Shown one piece after another: positions 8,076 through 15,014 of a stretch of DNA of 64,000 nt; position 1 is the first letter of the stretch; every line of letters begins with the position of its first letter. The position numbers and the translations under genes are program-made. A model generated the notes under the pieces. That model was not told the DNA's origin. It saw only the letters and a program-made list of their open reading frames with translations, and ran no database searches. Location of the stretch: contig NZ_CP107716.1 of NCBI RefSeq assembly GCF_025854335.1, positions 1,481,001 through 1,545,000 on the forward strand, in the 5' to 3' direction. This DNA comes from Pelagibacterium flavum (GTDB taxonomy: Bacteria; Pseudomonadota; Alphaproteobacteria; Rhizobiales; Devosiaceae).

Positions 8076-8746
8076 CCTCATTGACCACTCCACTCCCCCG
8101 TCGCCGATTCCTAGCCGGAGCTGCCAGTCTTTCGGCCCTGACTCTCGCCGGTTGTTCGAGCATGAGCACGCCCGCGCCAGAGCTGCCCGCTACTCCGCAA
8201 TTCGACCCGTTTTACGCCAATGTGTATCGCGGCGTGCAGGATGGCGAGTTCTACGTGCCGGCAGTCGATCTGCGCTTTGTCGATTCTGCCTATTACCGCC
8301 GGGTCGTTCCAGACCCCACGGGTGAACGCCCGGGTACGATTTACGTCGATACGGCCAATTATTACCTCTATCTGGTGCAGGAAGACGGGCAGGCGATGCG
8401 TTATGGCGTCGGTTTGGGCCGGGAAGGGTTCGGCTGGTCGGGCCGCGGGACGATCGAGTTCAAGCGCCGGTGGCCGACCTGGACGCCGCCCGCCGCGATG
8501 ATCGAGCGCCAGCCCGAACTCGAGGAGTGGCGCAACGGTCAGCCAGGCGGCCTCGACAACCCGCTTGGCGCGCGTGCCCTCTACATTTTCCAGAATGGCC
8601 GCGACACCCTTTATCGCATTCACGGCACCCCGGAGCCCTGGACCATCGGGACCAACGTCTCCTCGGGCTGCGTACGCCTGATGAACCAGGATATCATGGA
8701 TCTCTATTCACGCGTTTCGACAGGCAACACGCTTATCGTTGCCTGA
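8072..8746 (+). CDS. L,D-transpeptidase (YkuD family) with lipoprotein/Tat-like signal
   Basis: A 224-residue exported enzyme. The N-terminus has RRRFLAGAASLSALTLAGC, combining a twin-arginine-like stretch with a lipobox (LAGC), so the mature protein should be lipid-anchored in the periplasm. The YkuD domain covers about residues 85-223, with the conserved His in YRIHGTPEPW and the catalytic Cys in SSGCVRLMNQD. Such enzymes make 3-3 cross-links in peptidoglycan or attach proteins to it. A good Rho-independent terminator follows at 8769. The gene starts at an ATGA overlap with a 22-codon leader ORF. Confidence 0.9.
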   Translation: MTSLTTPLPRRRFLAGAASLSALTLAGCSSMSTPAPELPATPQFDPFYANVYRGVQDGEFYVPAVDLRFVDSAYYRRVVPDPTGERPGTIYVDTANYYLYLVQEDGQAMRYGVGLGREGFGWSGRGTIEFKRRWPTWTPPAAMIERQPELEEWRNGQPGGLDNPLGARALYIFQNGRDTLYRIHGTPEPWTIGTNVSSGCVRLMNQDIMDLYSRVSTGNTLIVA

Positions 8747-8768
8747 TCGCGTTCAGCGTTTGCGCCGA

Positions 8769-8806
8769 ACCCGCCCGTCCGGTACCAACCGGGCGGGTGT
8801 TTCTTT
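8769..8806 (+). terminator. Rho-independent terminator after the L,D-transpeptidase gene
   Basis: ACCCGCCCG (8769-8777) pairs perfectly with CGGGCGGGT (8790-8798) around a 12-base loop, followed by a T-rich run. Confidence 0.8.
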
Positions 8807-8819
8807 GTAGCAGGGTATC

Positions 8820-9998
8820 ATGCGTTCATTCGACGTCGTTGTGATCGGAGCGGGGGCCGCGGGCATGATGTGCGCCGCAACGGCCGGGCAACGCGGACGG
8901 TCGGTCCTGATTGTCGATCACGCCGAGGCGCCGGGCAAAAAGATACGCATTTCGGGCGGTGGGCGGTGCAATTTCACCAACATCCACACGACGCCGCAGT
9001 CGTTCCTTTCGCAAAACCCCAAATTCGCCATCTCGGCTTTGAAGCGCTACCGCCCGGCCGATTTCATCGGGCTGGTCGAACGCTACTGCATCGCCTATCA
9101 CGAAAAAACGCTTGGCCAGCTCTTCTGTGACGGATCGGCCCAGCAGATCATCGACATGCTGCTCGATGAAATGAAGGCCGGCGGGGTGACACTGGAACTC
9201 GGTGTCGGCGCGGAAGCGATCGAGCGAACGGACAACGGCTACATCCTGCGGTTGCCGGACGGTCCGGTCACCTCCCCAGCACTGGTCATTGCCACGGGCG
9301 GTAAATCCATTCCCAAGATGGGCGCCACCGGTTTTGCCTATCAGGTTGCCACCCAGTTCAACGTTCCAATCGTTACGCCGCGCCCTGGCCTTGTGCCGCT
9401 TACTTTCGAGCCGGGCATGCTCGATCGCCTGCGAGGGCTGGCCGGTGTGTCGGTGGATGCACAGGTCAGCTACGGCAAGACGGTGTTCCGTGAGGGCCTG
9501 CTGTTTACCCATCGTGGACTGAGCGGGCCGTCGATCCTGCAGATCTCGTCCTATTGGCGGGAGGGGAATCCGGTGAGCGTCGATCTCGCGCCGCAAACCG
9601 ATATCGGCCAGTGGTTGGCCGATGTGCGCACGCGCAACGGCAAGCAATCAGTGCTGAACGCACTTGCCGAATTGCTGCCCCGCCGCTTGGCCGAGCTTGT
9701 GATTGCTGAAACCGGCATTGCGGGCAATCTCGCCGATCTTGGGCGCAAGGGCATGGATGCGATTATCTCCGCCGTATCGGGCTGGCGTGTCAAACCGGTT
9801 GGTACGGAAGGCTATCGCACGGCCGAAGTCACGCTCGGCGGCATCGATACCGCCGCTCTGAGCTCAAAAGACATGCAGGTCAAAGCCGTACCCGGTCTCT
9901 ACTTTATCGGTGAGGCTGTAGACGTCACCGGATGGCTCGGAGGCTATAACTTCCAATGGGCCTGGGCATCGGGCAAAGCCGCCGGACTGGCAATTTAG
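8820..9998 (+). CDS. HI0933/YhiN-family FAD-dependent oxidoreductase
   Basis: A 392-residue flavoprotein. The Rossmann dinucleotide motif is at the N-terminus (VVIGAGAAGMMCA, residues 5-17), followed by the family signature GKKIRISGGGRCNFTN (about 39-54). The C-terminus shows GLYFIGEAVDVTGWLGGYNFQWAWASG, the second FAD contact typical of the family. Members are widely conserved and the physiological substrate is not established. The gene stands alone after a terminator and overlaps the end of a small opposing gene by four bases. Confidence 0.9.
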   Translation: MRSFDVVVIGAGAAGMMCAATAGQRGRSVLIVDHAEAPGKKIRISGGGRCNFTNIHTTPQSFLSQNPKFAISALKRYRPADFIGLVERYCIAYHEKTLGQLFCDGSAQQIIDMLLDEMKAGGVTLELGVGAEAIERTDNGYILRLPDGPVTSPALVIATGGKSIPKMGATGFAYQVATQFNVPIVTPRPGLVPLTFEPGMLDRLRGLAGVSVDAQVSYGKTVFREGLLFTHRGLSGPSILQISSYWREGNPVSVDLAPQTDIGQWLADVRTRNGKQSVLNALAELLPRRLAELVIAETGIAGNLADLGRKGMDAIISAVSGWRVKPVGTEGYRTAEVTLGGIDTAALSSKDMQVKAVPGLYFIGEAVDVTGWLGGYNFQWAWASGKAAGLAI

Positions 9999-10213
9999 CC
10001 CGGACTGAGCACCGTATGGACGGTTCCCGCGACGTTGGCGAGGCGCAGATGCGCGCTCGATGGCGAGAGCTGGCTCGAGGCGAGCATGTAGCCGACCACG
10101 GCCAAGACGATGATCGCGAACCAACCGATGATAAACCCTCGTCGGTTGTAGCCCTTGATCGGGGCCGATGACCTCGGGCGGTCAGAGGTGCGGGCAAGGC
10201 TTGGGAAACTCAT
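9995..10213 (-). CDS. Small single-span membrane protein, unknown function
   Basis: A 72-residue frame with a basic N-terminal part (Arg/Lys at residues 8-25) and one clear membrane segment (GFIIGWFAIIVLAVVGYML, about 26-44), followed by a short polar tail. This points to an N-in anchor protein. Its end overlaps the stop of the converging flavoprotein gene. No strong ribosome site is seen, and the family is not recognised. The hydrophobic segment and positive-inside pattern are the main reasons to call it. Confidence 0.45.
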   Translation of the reverse strand: MSFPSLARTSDRPRSSAPIKGYNRRGFIIGWFAIIVLAVVGYMLASSQLSPSSAHLRLANVAGTVHTVLSPG

Positions 10214-10411
10214 AAGTCACAAATCCGAGAGGGTGGACGTTAGCCTTGGTTATCGCTGGTCATTGTGCTGGGCCAATGGCGCAAACATGCCCAGATCAAG
10301 GCATTAGCGACACAATCGGGCCCGGTGCGAATATGGGTGATTCAAAAGAAACGAGCGGGCGTCCAATTGTGTTCCCAAGCCCGGAATCGTTATGGATTCT
10401 TGTTCCATTGG
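10214..10411. other. Intergenic stretch, no gene seen
   Basis: Together with the next 121 bases this forms a 319-base gap. Short frames here have no recognisable protein character. The only feature found is the EcfG-type promoter starting at 10412. Confidence 0.5.
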
Positions 10412-10436
10412 GGAACCAAGCGGGGGAGGCGACGTT
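10412..10436 (+). promoter_or_regulatory. EcfG-type promoter before the PRC-barrel gene
   Basis: GGAAC (10412-10416), 16 bases, then CGTT (10433-10436): an exact match to the alphaproteobacterial general-stress sigma consensus. It lies 97 bases before the PRC-barrel start codon on the same strand. Confidence 0.8.
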
Positions 10437-10532
10437 CAAATCCCATGACGGCTGGAACACCGATCGGAGCATGAGTTGAGCCCCGCGGTCCCAGCCCGAG
10501 AACTTGAAACAAGCGATTTCAGGAGAAAACTA

Positions 10533-11681
10533 ATGTATCGCAAGCTTCTTGCCTCGACCGCGCTCGCTCTGGTTGTTACCGGCGGCGCCTACGCTCAGGA
10601 AATGGCCCCGGCCGACCCGGCCATGGCCCCTGCGGACCCCGCGATGGAGGCGCCCGCAGAACCCGAAACTCCGCAGGAGCCTCTTGTTAGCGCTGCTGAC
10701 ACCGGCATCAATGCCGATGGCTGGCTGGCCACCGAAATCATCGGTGAAACCATCTACAATTCTACAGGTGACGATGCCGAAGCTATCGGCGACGTGAACG
10801 ACTTCGTGCTTGATCAGAATGGCGAAATCGGCGCCGTCGTCGTCGGTGTGGGCGGGTTCCTTGGCATCGGCCAGAAGAGCGTCGCCATCAACTGGGCCGA
10901 TCTTGAACTTGCCCAGGATATGGATGGCAACAATCGCCTGATCGCCAACATGACTCGTGAACAGCTGGAAAATGCTGCCGAGTTCGATCGTCAGGAATGG
11001 CTGGCCAGCGAGGCCGAGACAGCCGCCGAAATGGACGCTGGGGCTGGCGATGCAATGGCTCCCGCTCCTGCTGGCGACGCAATGGCACCCGCCGACCCGG
11101 CTGCGGACGCGATGGCGCTTGAGGAAGCACCGGCCGACGACGCCGCTGTGACTGAAGAGGTTGCTCCGGCCGAGGACGCTATGGCCAGCGAGGAAATAGC
11201 CCCGGCTGACGATGCGATGGCGAGCGAGGAAACGGCGCCTGCTGATGATGCCATGGCGAGTGAAGAACCCGCTCCTGCAGAAGATGCCATGGCCAGCGAG
11301 GAAGCACCGGCTGAAGCCGACGCTGCTGCTGCCAGTGATTTCGACAGCATGGAGGCGGTCGCAACCGCAGATATTTCGGCTGACGAGCTGACGGGTACGG
11401 CAGTTTACGGTGCGGGTGACGAGGAAATCGGCTCGATTGGTGACATCCTGCTTTCGGAAGATGGCACTGTAGATGCGGTCATCATCGACTTTGGTGGTTT
11501 TCTGGGCATCGGCACCAAGCCGGTTGCCGTGGCCTTCGATAACCTGACCTTCGTCCGCGATGAGAATGGCGGCCTGCTCTTGCGCACGCCGCTCACTGCG
11601 GAGGAGCTGGAAGCCGCTCCCGAGTATGACGAGGAAGCCTATCTTTCGGCGCCCGAGGACAACGCGCTGATCGTCGAATAG
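10533..11681 (+). CDS. Secreted protein with two PRC-barrel domains and a Glu/Pro/Ala repeat linker
   Basis: A 382-residue exported protein. A signal peptide (MYRKLLASTALALVVTGGAYA) ends in AYA. PRC-barrel-like domains lie at about residues 65-150 and 275-365, each with the core GxVNDxxLDxxGxxxAVVVxxGGFLGIG or close variant. The linker is very acidic and holds four exact-length 12-residue repeats (EExAPAxDAMAS, residues 208-255). The ATG at 10533 is chosen for the AGGAGA eight bases upstream. An EcfG-type promoter lies 97 bases upstream and a terminator follows, so this is a single-gene stress unit. PRC-barrel proteins bind small molecules or other proteins. The role here is unknown. Confidence 0.85.
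   Translation: MYRKLLASTALALVVTGGAYAQEMAPADPAMAPADPAMEAPAEPETPQEPLVSAADTGINADGWLATEIIGETIYNSTGDDAEAIGDVNDFVLDQNGEIGAVVVGVGGFLGIGQKSVAINWADLELAQDMDGNNRLIANMTREQLENAAEFDRQEWLASEAETAAEMDAGAGDAMAPAPAGDAMAPADPAADAMALEEAPADDAAVTEEVAPAEDAMASEEIAPADDAMASEETAPADDAMASEEPAPAEDAMASEEAPAEADAAAASDFDSMEAVATADISADELTGTAVYGAGDEEIGSIGDILLSEDGTVDAVIIDFGGFLGIGTKPVAVAFDNLTFVRDENGGLLLRTPLTAEELEAAPEYDEEAYLSAPEDNALIVE
11154..11297 (+). repeat. Four tandem 36-bp coding repeats
   Basis: Units at 11154, 11190, 11226 and 11262 encode EEVAPAEDAMAS, EEIAPADDAMAS, EETAPADDAMAS and EEPAPAEDAMAS. A degenerate fifth unit follows. Synonymous differences between units show that they are not a very recent expansion. Confidence 0.85.
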
Positions 11682-11705
11682 CACCCCATCACACGTGAGG
11701 GTTGA

Positions 11706-11732
11706 AAGGGCCGGCTGATAGCCGGCCCTTTT
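11706..11732 (+). terminator. Rho-independent terminator after the PRC-barrel gene
   Basis: AAGGGCCGGC (11706-11715) pairs with GCCGGCCCTT (11721-11730) around TGATA, followed by T residues. Confidence 0.85.
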
Positions 11733-12013
11733 GCTATGGCGCAAGGAGAAAACCGCCGCTTCCAACGGCATGGCCATTGAGATGCCAAGAGCGAAAAGAA
11801 TGGCCTTGTTTGTCTCGATGGCGGGGCGGTGGCCGTACCGCCGCCGAAATCGCCGGAGACCTGGCTCGCCCAACGCTGCCAAGACAGAGCTGCTTGAGAG
11901 CCTCGGGCAATTCCATCCAGCCCGACAAAGGGATTCGCAAAGATGCCGATCTGACGCGCGACAAGCTGTGCAAGCCCAATGCCTTGCCAATGATCGCTGA
12001 AGGGTAAAGATAC
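11733..12013. other. Unassigned stretch between two terminators
   Basis: All six frames were considered. The minus strand gives fragments such as ETNKAILFALGISMAMPLEAA in one frame and LAQLVARQIGIFANPFVGLDG in another. These look protein-like but are not joined in a single open frame. It could be a decayed gene or chance. No promoter or RNA structure was recognised. Confidence 0.3.
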
Positions 12014-12042
12014 AAAAAAGGCCGGTCGCTGAGACCGGCCTT
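12014..12042 (-). terminator. Rho-independent terminator of the DUF883/holin-like operon
   Basis: On the minus strand AAGGCCGGTC pairs with GACCGGCCTT around a five-base loop and runs into six T residues (complement of 12014-12019). It lies 20 bases after the holin-like gene. Confidence 0.85.
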
Positions 12043-12061
12043 CTCCTTGATGCGATACGCT

Positions 12062-12496
12062 CTAATCGTCGTCGTGATCGCCGCCCGATGTCCCGAAATA
12101 CCAGCCAATAGCGATAGCAGCCACCGCTGGCCAGAACAGGGGACCCTTGGCGCGCGACGCGATCCGCAATCCGGCCGATGCGAGCGAAACAGTAGAGGCC
12201 ATCATTGCGGTATTGGCTGCGTCACGGCGGCGTTCCTCCTTCTTTCGGTTGTTGCGCGCCACCACGATAGCCAGCGAAATGCCGGCGATTGCGATAAAGC
12301 CCGCGCCCATAAGCAGGGCAGCGCCCAGCGGGCTGGTTTCTTGGGCCAGCCAGATGTAGAGCGCCGAAATGAGAAAGCCGATGCCAACAAGGCCGATCAG
12401 TGCGATTACAGCATACACTGCAACCGACTGACCCATGGATCGGGCAGTCGAACTAACGCGGCCGGTTACAGCGGCGAAAGGTGCGGTCAGCGCCAT
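12062..12496 (-). CDS. Holin-X/YqjE-like membrane protein
   Basis: A 144-residue protein with two strong membrane segments (about residues 25-49 and 58-80), a basic loop (ARNNRKKEERRR), a weaker hydrophobic stretch near 120-132 and an acidic end (GGDHDDD). It resembles the Actinobacterial Holin-X / YqjE-type proteins that are commonly encoded beside DUF883 (ElaB/YqjD) proteins. It starts 11 bases after the DUF883 gene and shares its EcfG-type promoter. The real role is probably an envelope stress function and not phage lysis, since no phage gene is nearby. Confidence 0.75.
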   Translation of the reverse strand: MALTAPFAAVTGRVSSTARSMGQSVAVYAVIALIGLVGIGFLISALYIWLAQETSPLGAALLMGAGFIAIAGISLAIVVARNNRKKEERRRDAANTAMMASTVSLASAGLRIASRAKGPLFWPAVAAIAIGWYFGTSGGDHDDD

Positions 12497-12507
12497 GGCG
12501 CCGCTCC

Positions 12508-12840
12508 TTAAAGAATTTTGGAAAGAACGTAGCCGATGCCGGCCGCGATCAGCACCGACGAGATCGGCTTTTCGCGGATCATCGTCTTTAGTTCGCCCTC
12601 CGCGGCCTCGAAACTGTCCTGGACCTGCTCCAGCGTTTCTTCGCCCTTGCGTTCAGCGGATTTGCGGAGCCGGCGGGCTTCGGTCTTGGCTTCACCGGTG
12701 CGGTATTTGACGACATCGCCAAGGGTCGCGGTAATCGCGGCCACGTCTTCGCGCAGGGCTGCGATTTCAGCGTCCAGATCTTTTGCAGGATCGTCACTAT
12801 CGGTCTTTGCTGTGCGGGCGGTTGTTGCGGCTCGGGCCAT
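12508..12840 (-). CDS. DUF883 (ElaB/YqjD/YgaM-like) tail-anchored stress protein
   Basis: A 110-residue protein. The long helical, charged middle (residues 20-85, with EIAALREDVAAITATL and EETLEQVQDSFEAAEGELK) is followed by the family C-terminal anchor PISSVLIAAGIGYVLSKIL. E. coli relatives are inner-membrane, ribosome-associated stationary-phase proteins. The ATG at 12840 has GGGAGG eight bases upstream. An EcfG-type promoter lies about 40 bases upstream (12878-12902), inside the terminator of ecfG. First gene of a two-gene unit with the holin-like gene. Confidence 0.85.
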   Translation of the reverse strand: MARAATTARTAKTDSDDPAKDLDAEIAALREDVAAITATLGDVVKYRTGEAKTEARRLRKSAERKGEETLEQVQDSFEAAEGELKTMIREKPISSVLIAAGIGYVLSKIL

Positions 12841-12877
12841 GATCGGCCTCCCATGTTGGAGTTGCACTCGCAACCCT

Positions 12878-12902
12878 AACGCGGGAACAAAAAAGAGGTT
12901 CC
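12878..12902 (-). promoter_or_regulatory. EcfG-type promoter before the DUF883 gene
   Basis: On the minus strand GGAAC (12902-12898), 16 bases, CGTT (12881-12878). The GGAAC lies in the 3' arm of the ecfG terminator hairpin. Confidence 0.8.
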
Positions 12903-12921
12903 GGGCTCATCGCCCGGAACC
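12889..12921 (-). terminator. Rho-independent terminator of nepR-ecfG
   Basis: On the minus strand GGTTCCGGGC (12921-12912) pairs perfectly with GCCCGGAACC (12906-12897) around a five-base loop, followed by TC and six T residues. It lies 28 bases after ecfG. Confidence 0.85.
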
Positions 12922-12949
12922 CCCCGAATTTAGGCGGTTTGCGCCGTTT

Positions 12950-13507
12950 TCAGGCTGCGTTGGGGGAGGTGAGGTTCATTACCCCGACCGCGACGGCGTC
13001 GGGACCGAACTCTCCATCACCCTCGAGCTTGAGAATGGTTGCCAATTGTGTGCGGGCGCGGCTGACGCGGCTTTTGATTGTGCCTACGGCGCAATCGCAG
13101 ATTTCGGCAGCTTCTTCGTAGGAAAAGCCCGACGCGCCAACCAGGATCAGGGCTTCGCGCTGATCTTCGGGGAGTTGGTTCACGGCCTTTTTGAAATCTT
13201 CCATATCGAGCCGACCGACCTGTTCGGGATGGCTCGACAGCTTTTCGGCCATTGCGCCTTCTGGATCGGATACTTCGCGCTTGCGCTTGCGCATCTGGCT
13301 GTAGAACTCGTTGCGCAGAATGGTAAAGAGCCAGCCCTTGAGATTGGTGCCGGGCGTGAATGACGATCGCTTGTCCCAGGCGCGCACCAGAGTCTCCTGC
13401 ACCAGATCGTCGGCCTTGTCGGCTGCGCCGACAAGCGACATGGCAAAGGCACGCAAATTGGGAATTACGGCGAGAAGTTCGGCGCGGAAATCGTATGTAT
13501 CTGACAT
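12950..13507 (-). CDS. ecfG: General stress response ECF sigma factor
   Basis: A 185-residue ECF sigma factor of the EcfG (ECF15) type. Region 2 spans about residues 10-75 (DDLVQETLVRAWDKRSSF, NLKGWLFTILRNEFYSQ). Region 4 spans about 110-165 (NQLPEDQREALILVGASGFSYEEAAEICDCAVGTIKSRVSRAR). It directs RNA polymerase to GGAAC-N16/17-CGTT promoters, six of which are seen within 6 kb. NepR sequesters it in unstressed cells and phosphorylated PhyR releases it. The gene follows nepR by nine bases with ribosome site GGAGG, and is probably transcribed from the autoregulated promoter at 13769. Confidence 0.95.
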   Translation of the reverse strand: MSDTYDFRAELLAVIPNLRAFAMSLVGAADKADDLVQETLVRAWDKRSSFTPGTNLKGWLFTILRNEFYSQMRKRKREVSDPEGAMAEKLSSHPEQVGRLDMEDFKKAVNQLPEDQREALILVGASGFSYEEAAEICDCAVGTIKSRVSRARTQLATILKLEGDGEFGPDAVAVGVMNLTSPNAA

Positions 13508-13516
13508 GGCCGCCTC

Positions 13517-13708
13517 CTATTCGGACTTGGGCTTGTCATCGTCTCCGAGCTTGCCAAGTAGCTCAAGCAGACGATCGGGAACCGGCTCTGCGACGACATC
13601 GTCGTAGAGTTCGCGTAGCTTGAGCCCAATGAAGGCCTGGGAATCGGCCCCCAGGCTCGGCTTGTCTTCGCCCTCACGGACCTTTTCGTCCTGATCTTCA
13701 CTGGTCAT
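13517..13708 (-). CDS. nepR: NepR anti-sigma factor
   Basis: A 63-residue acidic protein with the NepR core in residues 22-54 (AFIGLKLRELYDDVVAEPVP then DRLLELLGKL), the two helices that clamp EcfG sigma domains. The ATG at 13708 gives a normal family length; longer frames to 13816 would start inside the promoter region. It lies in an operon with ecfG and divergent from phyR, the standard alphaproteobacterial order. Confidence 0.93.
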   Translation of the reverse strand: MTSEDQDEKVREGEDKPSLGADSQAFIGLKLRELYDDVVAEPVPDRLLELLGKLGDDDKPKSE

Positions 13709-13768
13709 GATCTTACTGCTGAGTTGCGTCACGTTTACCCCACAAAGCGACTTCTTGTTGGCTCCGGA

Positions 13769-13793
13769 AACGCCAGGAGTCAAAAAAAGTTCC
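13769..13793 (-). promoter_or_regulatory. EcfG-type promoter of nepR-ecfG
   Basis: On the minus strand GGAAC (13793-13789), 16 bases, CGTT (13772-13769), 61 bases before the nepR ATG. It implies positive autoregulation of ecfG. Confidence 0.85.
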
Positions 13794-13801
13794 ATCGTTG
13801 C

Positions 13802-13826
13802 GGAACTTTTTGTCAAAGGCCCCGTT
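13802..13826 (+). promoter_or_regulatory. EcfG-type promoter of phyR
   Basis: GGAAC (13802-13806), 16 bases, CGTT (13823-13826), 61 bases before the phyR ATG. It stands back to back with the nepR promoter, with only eight bases between the two GGAAC boxes. Confidence 0.85.
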
Positions 13827-13886
13827 ATCGGTCCATTGTCGCTGCTTGCGCGTCAAGCGAGACGACTATGCGAGGGAGCTATATTT

Positions 13887-14684
13887 ATGAATCTTGCTGA
13901 GTTGATTGCGCCGCACATTCCGTATCTGAGGCGTTTTGCGCGGTCGTTGACCGGTAGCCAGTCGAGCGGCGACGCCTATGTGTCGGCCACGCTAGAGGCT
14001 CTAGTTGCCGACAGGTCGATTTTTCCGTCCGACCTGGACTCAAAGGTCGCTCTTTACAAAGTCTTTTCCCAGCTCTGGAAATCGGTCGATATCAATCTTG
14101 CTGACCTGCCGCCAGCCGCTCATGCATGGGAAGAGCAGGCGCGCAGGAGCCTACGCGCAATCGCGCCCTTGCCGCGCCAGGCGTTCCTTCTGATGGCGGT
14201 CGAGCGGTTTTCAAATGCGGAAGGCGCGGAAATTCTCGGTGTGACCGAGGTTGAGTTTGCCGACCTCATCGAGACGGCTTCGACGGAAATGGCTCGCCAG
14301 GTGGCGACGACCGTCCTCATCATTGAAGATGAACCGCTGATTGCTATGGATATCGAGCAAATGGTCGAAGCGCTGGGCCATTCGGTGACTGGCGTCGCGC
14401 GGACCCACAAGGAAGCCTTGGAGCTTTTCAATCAGCGCCGTCCCGGCCTGGTCCTTGCCGATATTCAGTTGGCCGATGGAAGCTCGGGCATTGATGCCGT
14501 CAACGATATGCTGCGCTCGGCCAGCGTGCCGGTCATCTTCATTACGGCGTTTCCAGAACGGCTCCTGACGGGTGAACGTCCGGAACCGGCTTTCCTGGTC
14601 ACCAAACCCTTCCAGCCCGACATGGTCAAAGCACTGGTCAGCCAGGTGCTGTTCTTTTCCGAACAAATGGAACAGGCGGCCTAA
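13887..14684 (+). CDS. phyR: PhyR, sigma-factor-mimic response regulator (NepR anti-anti-sigma)
   Basis: A 265-residue protein with an EcfG-like N-terminal half (residues 1-130: LAELIAPHIPYLRRFARSLTGS, then LPRQAFLLMAVERFSNAEGAEILGV) and a C-terminal receiver domain (about 140-258). The receiver shows acidic pocket IIEDEPL, phospho-acceptor Asp in LVLADIQLADGSSGIDAV, FITAFPE and the Lys in LVTKPFQ. When phosphorylated, the sigma-like half binds NepR and frees EcfG. GGGAG lies nine bases before the ATG. It is divergent from nepR-ecfG, and its own EcfG promoter gives a feed-forward loop. Confidence 0.95.
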   Translation: MNLAELIAPHIPYLRRFARSLTGSQSSGDAYVSATLEALVADRSIFPSDLDSKVALYKVFSQLWKSVDINLADLPPAAHAWEEQARRSLRAIAPLPRQAFLLMAVERFSNAEGAEILGVTEVEFADLIETASTEMARQVATTVLIIEDEPLIAMDIEQMVEALGHSVTGVARTHKEALELFNQRRPGLVLADIQLADGSSGIDAVNDMLRSASVPVIFITAFPERLLTGERPEPAFLVTKPFQPDMVKALVSQVLFFSEQMEQAA

Positions 14685-14698
14685 ATCGGTGAGGCGCC

Positions 14699-14724
14699 GG
14701 AACCACCCGGCGCCCCGGTTCGTT
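14699..14724 (+). promoter_or_regulatory. EcfG-type promoter before the DUF1328 gene
   Basis: GGAAC (14699-14703), 17 bases, CGTT (14721-14724), 36 bases before the ATG. The 17-base spacer is within the known range for this sigma group. Confidence 0.7.
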
Positions 14725-14759
14725 CTCCCAAAAGTTCAGTATTTATGGGAGTACGGTCC

Positions 14760-14927
14760 ATGCTCGGTTGGGCACTTGCATTTCTTGTAATAGCTATCAT
14801 TGCCGGCGTTCTCGGATTTGGCGGGATCGCTGGGGCAGCATCTTCGATCGCGCAGATTCTGTTCTTTGTATTTCTCATCGCAATGGTTATTGGTCTCGTC
14901 ATAGGTTGGGGTCGGCGAGCACGTTAG
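14760..14927 (+). CDS. DUF1328 (YtjA-like) small membrane protein
   Basis: A 55-residue protein with two membrane segments ([20 protein letters not shown] and [19 protein letters not shown]) joined by the family signature [10 protein letters not shown], ending in basic residues. The ATG at 14760 is preferred because GGGAG lies eight bases before it and family members begin M-L-x-W-A; an ATG at 14745 has no ribosome site. DUF1328 genes are common stress-regulon members in alphaproteobacteria, and the EcfG-type promoter at 14699 fits. Molecular role unknown. Confidence 0.85.
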   Translation: MLGWALAFLVIAIIAGVLGFGGIAGAASSIAQILFFVFLIAMVIGLVIGWGRRAR

Positions 14928-15014
14928 CCGCCCCGTGCCGGGGCAAAGATCGGGCCACCCGCCGGGGTGGTTTAAGTGGGGCTTGTGGAACACTCGGACA
15001 AACATGCATCGTCT

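Noticed and set aside
10530..11990. Long open frame on the minus strand opposite the PRC-barrel gene
   Set aside because: It is antisense to a well-supported gene with signal peptide, domains, promoter and terminator. Its translation is rich in His, Cys and Arg with no domain, as expected for the shadow of a GC-rich repeat.
12062..12496. Prophage remnant suggested by a holin-like protein
   Set aside because: There is no endolysin, integrase, structural gene or att-like repeat. Its partner is a DUF883 stress protein under an EcfG-type promoter.
14987..15013. EcfG-like promoter before the HWE kinase gene (GGAAC then CGTC)
   Set aside because: The spacer is 18 bases and the second box is CGTC. 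Two deviations from the consensus make it unconvincing.
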